Origin: Phycisphaerales bacterium
GTDB taxonomy: Bacteria; Planctomycetota; Phycisphaerae; Tepidisphaerales; Tepidisphaeraceae
Length of the DNA stretch: 64,000 nucleotides
Assembly: GCA_020847375.1 (NCBI GenBank)
Contig: JADLCB010000011.1
Location: forward strand, 62,001 to 126,000
Direction of reading: 5' to 3'
Shown: positions 8,730 to 15,822 of the stretch, piece after piece
How the letters are laid out: each line of letters starts with the position of its first letter
Position numbering within the stretch: position 1 is the stretch's first letter
Position numbers and translations under genes: made by a program
Notes under the pieces: generated by a model
The model's database searches: none
Told to the model about the DNA's origin: nothing
The model's input: only the letters and a program-made list of their open reading frames with translations

Positions 8730-9291
8730 ACAGCGAATTCTCGAATACTTCATGAAGAATCTCGGCAAAATTGTCGAGGCGCGAGATATTCAGCGCGCCA
8801 GTGGTGGTGTGGTGGAATGGGCGCGCAGAGTTCGTGAACTTCGTAACGAAGAAGGCTATCAAATCCTTTCCCATAAAGATCGGGCCGATCTGAAACCAGG
8901 CCAGTATCTTCTTGAAACGGATAAACGAATTCCAGCATTTCACCGGAATATTTCCAAAGAGACACGCGCCTGGGTTCTCGAACGCAATGGTTATACATGC
9001 CAGATGTGCGGAGTCGCCGCCGGTGATCCTGATCCGCTGGGAAGTGCGCGCACGGTGCGATTAACAATCGGCCATATTATTGACAAATCCAAGGGCGGTG
9101 ACGATTCACCCTCCAACCTGCGCGCCATCTGCACTAATTGCAATGAGGGGCTTCAAAATACTGCTCCGCCAAAACCAGATCGTATCCATCTTCTGGCGCA
9201 GATCCGCCGCGCCACAATTGATGATCAGCGGGCAGTGATGCAATGGCTTGAAAATAAGTTTTCCACGCCGGCACAAAAAAAACGACACTGA
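8707..9291 (+). CDS. HNH endonuclease with winged-helix-like N-terminus (probable restriction enzyme)
   Basis: A 194-residue protein. Residues 6-70 resemble a winged helix (ILEYFMKNLGKIVEARDI, then a beta wing ending QYLLE), likely used for DNA contact. Residues 85-150 are an HNH nuclease: zinc-type cysteine pairs C98/C101 and C142/C145, catalytic His in IGHIID (H123), and Asn in the SPSNLRAIC segment. AAGGA at 8695-8699 precedes the ATG by seven bases, and the gene starts inside the methylase frame. The pairing with a methylase implies a type II restriction role. A homing or repair HNH is less likely in this context. No controller gene is visible. Confidence 0.85.
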   Translation: MVRSAGSKQRILEYFMKNLGKIVEARDIQRASGGVVEWARRVRELRNEEGYQILSHKDRADLKPGQYLLETDKRIPAFHRNISKETRAWVLERNGYTCQMCGVAAGDPDPLGSARTVRLTIGHIIDKSKGGDDSPSNLRAICTNCNEGLQNTAPPKPDRIHLLAQIRRATIDDQRAVMQWLENKFSTPAQKKRH

Positions 9292-9386
9292 GCTGCCTGA
9301 TTTCGGTCATAATTGTATCCAAAACATATCCCAATTGTTCGACGCGTTAATTTGTCAAATCGTGGCTGGTGCGTATGCTGGCGGGT

Positions 9387-9686
9387 ATGTTTATTCACAA
9401 TGTCTTTTTCTGGCTGAAAGTTGGAACACCCGCTGGCGAGCGCCAGGCCTTGCTGCGCGACTGCCGTGAGATGCTGAGTTCGATTCCCGGAGTTCGGCAT
9501 TTGTGGGCTGGTGAGCCAGCCCTGACCCCGCGCACTGTGGTGGATAACAGCTACGATGTCGGTCTTTGCGTGGTGCTGGAAGATGCCAAGGCCCACGATA
9601 TTTATCAGGAACACCCGAAGCACAAGGAATTTGCAGCCCGTCATAAGGATAGCTGGGCCAGGTTGCAGGTGTATGACATCCGTTAG
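9387..9686 (+). CDS. Dabb-family (stress-responsive alpha/beta barrel) protein
   Basis: A 99-residue protein beginning MFIHNVFFWLK, the usual opening of Dabb ferredoxin-like dimeric barrel proteins (PF07876), with the later YDVGLCVVLEDAKAHDIYQEHPKHKEF-type region (shown here only by its key residues YQEHP and H-KEF). Family members bind small molecules or have unknown roles. ATG at 9387 matches the family start; GTG 9369 and ATG 9375 are possible alternatives. It stands alone between the nuclease and permease genes. Confidence 0.85.
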   Translation: MFIHNVFFWLKVGTPAGERQALLRDCREMLSSIPGVRHLWAGEPALTPRTVVDNSYDVGLCVVLEDAKAHDIYQEHPKHKEFAARHKDSWARLQVYDIR

Positions 9687-9775
9687 ATGCACTACCGGTT
9701 GAACGGCTGGCGGAGGCGCGCCGTTGCGTGCATTATTTGCCATCAGGGTATCGTTGACCTCATAATATCTGCGCC

Positions 9776-10684
9776 ATGTATCGAACGCTTGTCATTTTGC
9801 GTCATACCTTTCACGAGTCGATCATTCAGCCGATCTATCCGCTGCTGCTGGCGGTGGGGGCTGCAATTCTGCTGATCTATTCAACCGGTCTGGGTGCCGG
9901 GCCGATTCCCTTTTTTACCTTCGGCGAAGATACGCTGATGTACAAAGCGGTGGCCCTGGACACCATTTTGATTCTCGTGCTGGTGATGACGCTCTTTGCC
10001 ACCAGCAAATCGATTTACGAGGAAATTGAAGATCGCACCATGCTCACCCTGATGAGCAAACCCGTGCAGCGTTGGGAAGTGCTGGTGGGTAAATATCTGG
10101 GGATTATCAGTGCGGCGCTCCTGGCGATTGTGGTGCTGGGATTTTTGCTGATTCTGGGAACGTGGGCGCGCATTCCCGATGATTACACGATTCGCGCCAG
10201 CAGTTTTGATGCCAATGAAATTGCGCGCCTGCATGATCTGCGCATGATGCACATTGCCGGATTGCTTCCCGCCTTGTTTCTGCTGTGGCTCCAGGTTTCC
10301 GTACTTGCCGCCGTAGGGGTGGCGATTTCAACCCGGTTGTCGCTGGTGGTGAACCTGCCGATCGTGATTATTCTTTACATCGCCGGCAATCTGACGCGCT
10401 TCCTGATCAGCGCCAGCCAGGGCGTTTCGCTGGCCAGTTGGAAATACTGGCTGAGCATCTTCCTGCCGTACCTCGAAGTTTTTGACCTGCGCCAGAAAAC
10501 GGTCTACAGCAAAATTGCGCTGACAGGCACCAGTTTTGCCAATGACATCAACGCCGTCACCGTCAGCCAGCTCTGGTTTTATGTAGCAGCAGCCTTGTTG
10601 TACGCTGTCGCCTACAGTGCCTTTGCTCTCAGTGCGGGAATGTGGTCCTTCCAGACACGCGAGCTGGGTGGGGCAGAGGGCTGA
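9776..10684 (+). CDS. ABC-2 type transporter permease, orphan
   Basis: A 302-residue membrane protein with about six spans (near residues 22-37, 60-80, 112-135, 165-185, 190-215 and 268-292). The EEIEDRTMLTLMSKPVQRWEVLVGKYLG motif region (key residues EDRT and KP-RWE at about 86-102) after the second span is characteristic of ABC-2 permeases. The ATPase that should drive it is not encoded next to it, so its partner is unknown. Its stop codon ends at 10684 and the convergent oxidoreductase stop begins at 10685, leaving no intergenic base. Confidence 0.8.
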   Translation: MYRTLVILRHTFHESIIQPIYPLLLAVGAAILLIYSTGLGAGPIPFFTFGEDTLMYKAVALDTILILVLVMTLFATSKSIYEEIEDRTMLTLMSKPVQRWEVLVGKYLGIISAALLAIVVLGFLLILGTWARIPDDYTIRASSFDANEIARLHDLRMMHIAGLLPALFLLWLQVSVLAAVGVAISTRLSLVVNLPIVIILYIAGNLTRFLISASQGVSLASWKYWLSIFLPYLEVFDLRQKTVYSKIALTGTSFANDINAVTVSQLWFYVAAALLYAVAYSAFALSAGMWSFQTRELGGAEG

Positions 10685-11665
10685 TCAACCGACGCGGACG
10701 ACCACTTTCCCCATTGGTCCGGCCTCCATACGGGCAAATGCTGCGGGAACCTGTGCAAAATCAAATATGCTGTCAACGAGGGGTTGCTGCTGATGCTGCT
10801 GCATCAAGGCGGTGAGCTGTTTCCACGCATTTTGCGCCTCAGCCGCGGAATAGCTCCCGACCATGACGCCACCAAGACGGAGCCGTCGAAACAGCAGCGT
10901 CGAAGTGTTGAACTGCGGTACAACGCCTGCCAACCGTCCCACAATACTGACGCGCCCGCCGTTGCCCAGGGTGTTGATCAAATCAGGAAATTGCGGGCCG
11001 CCGATGTTGTCAATCGCCAGATCAACCTTGCGACCATCGAGCGATTGTTTGAGTTGGTTCGCCCAGTCAGGCTGGTTGGGGTCAAAGGCGTGATGGGCAC
11101 CGAGCAAGAGCAGCTTCTGACGTTTTTCCTGGCTGCGTGACAGGGCGATAACGGTATGTCCCATCGCCCGCGCCAGTTGCACCGATGCCACACCGACGCC
11201 GCCTGATGCGCCCGTGATGGCAACGACGCCCGGAGGCATATTTCCCCATTGCGTCAGCGCCTGCCAGGCGGTCAGATAAACCAGCGGAGCCGCTGCTGCC
11301 TGCTGAACCGTCCAAGACTCAGGATAGGATGCCAGCGATTCCGCCGCCGCAGCGACTTTCTGCGCCAGGGTTCCGGGTTGATCCACGCCAACCGCGCTGC
11401 GCAGAATAACACATCGATCACCGATCGACACCGTTTTAACATCTGAACCCATCGCAATCACCCGACCGACTGCGTCGCGACCCAAAATATGCGGCCAACG
11501 TGGTCGGGCGGGATACTGTTTTTGCGCCAGATACTGGTCCGCAGGATTAAGGGCTGCAAATTCAATCTCAAGGACCACTTCATCCGGCCCGGGCACGGGG
11601 TCGGGGGCGTCGCCCAGTCGAAGCTGGTCAATTCCATTGGGCTGATCGAGTAACCATGCTTGCAT
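10685..11665 (-). CDS. medium-chain dehydrogenase/reductase, quinone-oxidoreductase-like
   Basis: A 326-residue NAD(P)H-dependent oxidoreductase of the MDR superfamily. The N-terminal GroES-like domain contains AALNPADQYL and the ILGRDAVGRV motif. The Rossmann domain has the glycine motif GASGGVGVASVQLA. The structural-zinc cysteines of true alcohol dehydrogenases are absent, which points to a quinone oxidoreductase or enoyl reductase type enzyme. The substrate is unknown. The ATG at 11665 (MQAWLLDQP) was chosen, since the longer frame to 11773 adds residues foreign to the family. Confidence 0.88.
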   Translation of the reverse strand: MQAWLLDQPNGIDQLRLGDAPDPVPGPDEVVLEIEFAALNPADQYLAQKQYPARPRWPHILGRDAVGRVIAMGSDVKTVSIGDRCVILRSAVGVDQPGTLAQKVAAAAESLASYPESWTVQQAAAAPLVYLTAWQALTQWGNMPPGVVAITGASGGVGVASVQLARAMGHTVIALSRSQEKRQKLLLLGAHHAFDPNQPDWANQLKQSLDGRKVDLAIDNIGGPQFPDLINTLGNGGRVSIVGRLAGVVPQFNTSTLLFRRLRLGGVMVGSYSAAEAQNAWKQLTALMQQHQQQPLVDSIFDFAQVPAAFARMEAGPMGKVVVRVG

Positions 11666-11715
11666 CGACTTAGGATACCACAGAATCGCCAGACGGAATA
11701 ACGCGGATTCGCAAT

Positions 11716-11742
11716 GGATGCCAAACGCCCCGATTGGCATCC
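11716..11742. promoter_or_regulatory. 9-bp inverted repeat upstream of the oxidoreductase gene
   Basis: GGATGCCAA at 11716-11724 and TTGGCATCC at 11734-11742 form a perfect 9-bp dyad with a 9-base spacer, about 50 bases before the oxidoreductase start. On the plus strand it is followed by GTTTT. It could be an operator for the oxidoreductase gene or a terminator; no plus-strand gene upstream needs one. Confidence 0.4.
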
Positions 11743-11925
11743 GTTTTAGGGAATGTTGTTGATCGGATGGCACAACGTCCGATAAACAATCAAAGGCGGA
11801 TTGGTCGTTATCCAGGTCTTATTTTGTGCAGACATAAGACCGATAGCTCTGATAGGTGATGACGTTTATGCCGTTTAGGCTGGACGAATATCGGCCTTGG
11901 GGCCGTCGCCGACTGGAGCGTGATC

Positions 11926-12012
11926 ATGACCATAACCAGACACCGCCAGAAGATGATTCAGTGGCTGCTGAACGCTGCGGCCTTTGCAGCGGTCATCGCG
12001 GCAGCAACATGA
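11926..12012 (+). CDS. possible 28-residue hydrophobic leader peptide
   Basis: ATG at 11926 opens a 28-codon frame beginning MTITRHRQKMIQWLLNAAAF and ending in an Ala/Thr-rich stretch. A GGAG lies 13-10 bases upstream. Its TGA shares bases with the ATG of the next small frame (ATGA at 12009-12012). A basic start and hydrophobic end resemble a signal or leader peptide. No known family is recognised and it may be chance. The 411-bp gap 11666-12076 otherwise holds only the dyad at 11716-11742. Confidence 0.25.
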   Translation: MTITRHRQKMIQWLLNAAAFAAVIAAAT

Positions 12013-12080
12013 GAAGTGGTCGCCGGACTATCAAAGTGTCGGGCGATGGAACTTCCCAACCGATGGAGCTTCACGGATGA
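12009..12080 (+). CDS. possible 23-residue linking ORF before the lipoprotein
   Basis: A 23-codon frame starting MRSGRRTIKVSGDG links the upstream tiny ORF and the lipoprotein gene: it begins in an ATGA overlap at 12009-12012 and ends in another at 12077-12080. The double overlap is what translational coupling looks like. The peptide itself resembles no family that I know. Confidence 0.2.
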   Translation: MRSGRRTIKVSGDGTSQPMELHG

Positions 12081-12811
12081 AGCGATGGACAATTATTGGC
12101 GTACTCATGCTGGTCAGCCTCGTGGGCTGCAGGCAGGGCGAAAAACCGTATGGCACGGAGGTTCCGACCAGCCTGCCCGGCAATAAAAAACAGGTTTGGG
12201 CGGTGGCGCCAGCCGTGAACCTCAGCGGCGAATCCGTGGTTGATCCGCTGTTGCAAAGCGATTTATTGTTTCAGCAATTACAGCAGGTGCGCGGTTTGAC
12301 CGTGGTTCCGGTCAATCGAGTGGTCGAAGTCTACATGCGACTCGGTATTGACCGGATTCAGAGTATGCAGCAGGCAGCCCTGGTTTGCCGGATGCTTTCG
12401 GTTGATGGGCTGATGGTTCCGAGCATTACGATTTACGATGCGTACAACCCGCCGAAAATGGGCGCATCGTTGCAGTTGTTTGCGGTCAAACCGCAGCGGT
12501 TTGGGCTGGGTGGCATGGCCCAGGGTGGACCGGCGGCAATGGAAGTCAATTTCTTCCAGGCGGCCGGAATGTTTGATGCCGCCAACGGCAGTGTGCGGGA
12601 GGATTTGCAGATGTACGCCGGCGGGCGTTACGAACCCAGTGGCCCGCTGGGAATGAAAGAATATCTGGTCAATATGGATCGGTATTGCGGGTTTGTTTAT
12701 CACCGCCTGATCCGTGACCTTTTACGAAACCAGACGTCGCAGTCGGGTTCAGCGCGTCCGCCGGTCGATAGCACGACCCAGCCGGTGGAGCAGGCGCCGA
12801 GGACGGATTGA
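12077..12811 (+). CDS. predicted lipoprotein, unknown function
   Basis: A 244-residue secreted lipoprotein. The start MKRWTIIGVLMLVSLVGC gives a type II signal peptide with lipobox LVGC and acylated Cys at residue 18. The mature part contains a segment of about 100 residues (LLFQQLQQVRGLTVVPVNRVVEV to VDGLMVPSITIYD, key residues NRV and SITIYDAY) reminiscent of periplasmic proteins that gather gene-product names by multimer-assembly, such as CsgG-like or TolB-N-like folds, but this is only a resemblance. The tail is Pro/Thr-rich. GGAG at 12065-12068 serves the ATG at 12077. The frame is open to 11984 but the lipobox fixes the start. Confidence 0.75.
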   Translation: MKRWTIIGVLMLVSLVGCRQGEKPYGTEVPTSLPGNKKQVWAVAPAVNLSGESVVDPLLQSDLLFQQLQQVRGLTVVPVNRVVEVYMRLGIDRIQSMQQAALVCRMLSVDGLMVPSITIYDAYNPPKMGASLQLFAVKPQRFGLGGMAQGGPAAMEVNFFQAAGMFDAANGSVREDLQMYAGGRYEPSGPLGMKEYLVNMDRYCGFVYHRLIRDLLRNQTSQSGSARPPVDSTTQPVEQAPRTD

Positions 12812-12938
12812 AATGGGTGAAAACGTGCTACGACGGCGTTTTGTGCGGATCGTCGCGTGATTGATCCGATAAACTGAACTGAGAGCAAGTCGAGCTTGCT
12901 GGCCGCTTTTGTAGGCCGCCGTGATTGCTGGAGTAATT

Positions 12939-13157
12939 ATGCAGAGCATGAAAACGCTCAGCCTTGTCAAAGGGCAGCACCAATTCTGTTTTCGTTATGA
13001 AGTTGGACAGGAGTCCAAAGTTCTGGATTCCCTGATCGAAATGGTGAATCGGCGCGAGCTGGCGTTCGACTGGTTTGATGCCGCCGTCCTGTCTCATCAA
13101 TTAGGTCAACATTTAGCCAAAGAATTAAAGGCTTATTTGCCGAAGAAAGCTGCATAA
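12939..13157 (+). CDS. small protein of unknown function
   Basis: A 72-residue protein, MQSMKTLSLVKGQHQFCF onward, with a mixed alpha/beta look (FRYEVGQES, then two amphipathic helices) and a Lys-rich end PKKAA. GGAG at 12930-12933 sits five bases before the ATG at 12939, so it is probably translated. A GTG at 12921 in the same frame is less likely. No family is recognised. The nearest neighbours are a lipoprotein and the XerC gene. Confidence 0.6.
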   Translation: MQSMKTLSLVKGQHQFCFRYEVGQESKVLDSLIEMVNRRELAFDWFDAAVLSHQLGQHLAKELKAYLPKKAA

Positions 13158-13172
13158 GGTTATCGGGTTTGC

Positions 13173-13247
13173 CTGCCGGTATCTGTCCGGTCGGAAAAGA
13201 AGTCAAACCGGCAGCCTGTCATGGTCAATCGATCAGTTTTGACCATG
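13173..13247. other. structured region with two inverted repeats upstream of xerC
   Basis: The 259-bp gap before xerC has two perfect dyads. CTGCCGGT at 13173-13180 pairs with ACCGGCAG at 13207-13214, and CATGGTCAA at 13220-13228 pairs with TTGACCATG at 13239-13247 around ten bases. There is no T-run. These could be part of a structured leader, a small RNA or operator sites. Nothing else is recognisable in this gap. Confidence 0.35.
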
Positions 13248-13416
13248 GAATCAGCCCTCTGCCCAAGTCTTGGATGGACCGTTTCAGGCAGAATGCTGGA
13301 GTGCGAGAGCGGAGCATCTCGCCCATGAAACGTGGAGCGTTTCCTGTGTGAGCCACCGCTACGCCGATCGGGTGGCATGAGTCATCGGATGTGCCCTTAG
13401 TGCCCAAAGTGTGTTT

Positions 13417-14514
13417 ATGAACACCGCGACACCCGTGGATCAAATTTCCGCTCCTGTTGAGTCCCCTACGCTGGCTGGTTCGGAGAAGAAATTCACCGAA
13501 CAAATCCGCCAGTTTCTCGACTATCTCAAACTGGAAAAACATTTCAGCGACTACACTGTACGCAGTTACGGCGCTGACCTGATTCAGTTTGCCCAGTTCC
13601 TGGCTGGCGAGATCGGTCAGGCGCACGCCAATGTTGCCCCCGGCACGATGCAGGAAATGGCAATTGATGAGCGCATCGTCAAGTGCGAAGCCATTACAAT
13701 CCGTGAGTTTCTGGCGTACCTGTACGCCCAGAACTACACCAAGAGTACAACGGCGCGCAAGCTGGCGACCTTGCGCAGCTTCTACAAATTTTTGATTCGT
13801 CGTCAGTTGATTGCCTCCAACCCGCTGTCAGCCATCCGCACACCCAAGCAGGAAAAACGCCTGCCCAAATGTCTGGATCTGGAGCAGATTCAGCGTCTGC
13901 TCGATGCCCCCGGCGATGCCGATGTGCTTTGTGCCCGCGACCGCGCCATGCTGGAAGTGCTCTACAGCTCGGGTATCCGCGTCAGTGAACTGGTTGAGCT
14001 GGAAATCGGCGATATTGATCTGCAGGAGGGCGTGCTGCGCGTCCGCGGCAAAGGCCGCAAGGATCGCCTGACACCCATTGGCTCGCAGGCCATCAAGGCC
14101 TTGCAGCGTTATTTTGAAATGCGTCAGACCGATCCGCGCATGGCGCACAGCCCACGGGCTGAGCGCGTATTTTTGAACAAACACGGGCAGTCGCTCAGCA
14201 CACGTTCGGTACGCCGTAAACTCGATAAATATCTCGTCTCGGCCGGGCTGGATCCGGGGATCAGCCCCCATACGCTGCGACACAGCTTTGCCACGCACCT
14301 GCTCAACAACGGTGCTGACCTGCGCAGCGTCCAGGAACTGCTTGGCCACCAAAGTCTCAGCACGACCCAGATTTATACGCATCTGACGACGGCGCGCATG
14401 AAGCAGGCATACGACCAGGCTCATCCGCGGGCGCACAGCGGAACAATCCCGCATCCCGCTTCGCCGGGAAATGCGCCATCGACGCCGACGTATTACTCCG
14501 CCAAGGCCGGGTAA
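13417..14514 (+). CDS. xerC: tyrosine recombinase XerC-type
   Basis: A 365-residue integrase-fold recombinase that acts on chromosome dimers at dif. All catalytic residues are visible: R188 in SGIRVSEL, K212 in RGKGRK, H285 and R288 in HTLRHSF, H311 in LGHQ and the nucleophile Y320 in TQIYTH. The N-terminal SAM-like core-binding domain (about 25-130) has an extra loop of about 25 residues (GQAHANVAPGTMQEMAIDER) compared with E. coli XerC, and a Pro/Thr-rich tail of about 35 residues follows the catalytic domain. ATG 13417 or GTG 13411 may be the start. A strong terminator follows. A second Xer protein lies at 43750. Confidence 0.92.
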   Translation: MNTATPVDQISAPVESPTLAGSEKKFTEQIRQFLDYLKLEKHFSDYTVRSYGADLIQFAQFLAGEIGQAHANVAPGTMQEMAIDERIVKCEAITIREFLAYLYAQNYTKSTTARKLATLRSFYKFLIRRQLIASNPLSAIRTPKQEKRLPKCLDLEQIQRLLDAPGDADVLCARDRAMLEVLYSSGIRVSELVELEIGDIDLQEGVLRVRGKGRKDRLTPIGSQAIKALQRYFEMRQTDPRMAHSPRAERVFLNKHGQSLSTRSVRRKLDKYLVSAGLDPGISPHTLRHSFATHLLNNGADLRSVQELLGHQSLSTTQIYTHLTTARMKQAYDQAHPRAHSGTIPHPASPGNAPSTPTYYSAKAG

Positions 14515-14551
14515 TTCGAGTCATTGGGCAGATAACTAAAGGTAGGGTTTT

Positions 14552-14580
14552 CCGGCTGCATTCGTGCAGCCGGTTTTTTT
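14552..14580 (+). terminator. intrinsic terminator after xerC
   Basis: CCGGCTGCA at 14552-14560 pairs with TGCAGCCGG at 14565-14573 around a TTCG tetraloop, followed by seven T at 14574-14580. It is a textbook rho-independent terminator 38 bases past the xerC stop. Confidence 0.93.
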
Positions 14581-14735
14581 ATGGCCGACGAGCCCGGCGA
14601 CTTAAGTGTTGATTGCTGGCAACTGTCGATGTTGTTTTCCCGCAACATCTGGTTTAATCGTCCAGCGGTGTGGCGAAATTAAAGGTTACGTACCATGATT
14701 ACGGGCGTGGCATCGTTTTTGACCTATGATTTGGC

Positions 14736-15116
14736 ATGCGATGGGCGTGCCTGCTATTGATGATGCTGTTTCTCAGTGCCTGTGCGGCGTCGACCAAGGG
14801 TGCAAAGCCGGTTGAGCAGGCAAACCTTGATCAAAATGAGTTGTCAGCCAGCGAATCGGCCTCTCAGATGTTGACGGGAAATAATGACGCATTGGCGCTT
14901 GTATTTGACCCAGTATCGGATCAGCCAGCTCCTGCATGGGTGCTTGATCGCGATATAAGGCGGCAGCGGGCCTACTGGGGGATGCAAGGCCCGGTCGTAA
15001 CCTGGTTCTATCAAAGAACGGATGATAAGTACGGAATGGGTTGGCAGAGCGGGTCGCTGGATGAGAATTATCAGCGACGTACGATTGAAGTGAAAATGAG
15101 TACCAGTGTCCGCTGA
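14736..15116 (+). CDS. small predicted lipoprotein, unknown function
   Basis: A 126-residue protein with a short signal peptide MRWACLLLMMLFLSAC whose lipobox LSAC places the acylated Cys at residue 16. The mature chain is polar and then ends in a beta-rich part (GPVVTWFYQRT, TIEVKMSTSVR). No family is recognised. It lies alone between the xerC terminator and the HU gene. The upstream sequence shows no clear ribosome binding site. Confidence 0.6.
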   Translation: MRWACLLLMMLFLSACAASTKGAKPVEQANLDQNELSASESASQMLTGNNDALALVFDPVSDQPAPAWVLDRDIRRQRAYWGMQGPVVTWFYQRTDDKYGMGWQSGSLDENYQRRTIEVKMSTSVR

Positions 15117-15310
15117 GCTTGTTTTGAAGGTTTGACTCTCCCCAGCCGATCTGTATCGCTTCACCTTGTTACCTCCCTCCACAACCGCTTAAATAGCCAA
15201 TACTTAGCGAGCCGTCGTAAAAATAAATCATGCTTGCAATTATCGGTCGTCGCGGGCATATTATTGCTAAGTCTTCGTCCTATCGTACTTTACCCTCTGA
15301 TGGGGTTTTT

Positions 15311-15664
15311 ATGGCGACTATCACCAAAAAAGAGCTGATCGATCGAATTGCCGACAACTCCGACACGCGGCGCGTGCTGGTGAAAAAAGTGATTCAATCG
15401 TTCCTTGATGAAATCATTAAGGAGCTGGGGGAAGGCAACCGGCTGGAATTCCGTGATTTTGGCGTCTTTGAAACCAAGCTGCGTAAAGCGCGGCGGGCGC
15501 AAAATCCCAAGACGCTGGCACCGGTTGAAGTACCGCGAAAACGCGCGGTCAAATTCAAAGTGGGGCGATTGATGAAACAACGCCTTGTCCGGCATGGCAG
15601 TGCCTCCGCGGATAATCACGCTGACGGGGCAGTCAAAAAGGCCGAAAACAGCACCGGAAATTGA
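15311..15664 (+). CDS. HU/IHF family DNA-binding protein with extended tail
   Basis: A 117-residue nucleoid protein. Residues 1-92 cover the HU fold: the helical dimer part TKKELIDRIA...VLVKKVIQSFLDEI, the FRDFGVFETK strand and the DNA-contacting arm with the RRAQNPKT..VEVPRKRAVKFKVG signature (key residues NP and PRKRAVKFK). The last 25 residues are a polar, Lys/Ala extension not found in the standard 90-residue HU. ATG at 15311 was chosen over the open frame to 15230 because MATITKKEL is the canonical beginning. Bacteria of this type often carry several HU paralogues, so HU versus IHF cannot be decided. Confidence 0.93.
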   Translation: MATITKKELIDRIADNSDTRRVLVKKVIQSFLDEIIKELGEGNRLEFRDFGVFETKLRKARRAQNPKTLAPVEVPRKRAVKFKVGRLMKQRLVRHGSASADNHADGAVKKAENSTGN

Positions 15665-15822
15665 GCCAGCGGCGCAGTCGGGCGAATGAGTGCGTGACTG
15701 TTGGGCTGGTTTAAGTCGCGCTGCAGTTGCCATCAATCAGCGATGAAATTGCTTTGTCACCATGCCGGCCTGTTAGTGCATTTGACCATTGAAATCGCTG
15801 CGTTGAACCGACTGTTCGAGCC

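Noticed and set aside
9754-9770. TTGACC and CATAAT before the permease as a promoter
   Set aside because: The two boxes nearly touch, so they cannot form a normal -35/-10 pair.
13828-14454. 208-residue open frame antisense to xerC
   Set aside because: It lies wholly opposite a gene with a complete active site; long antisense frames are common at this base composition and the translation shows no family motif.
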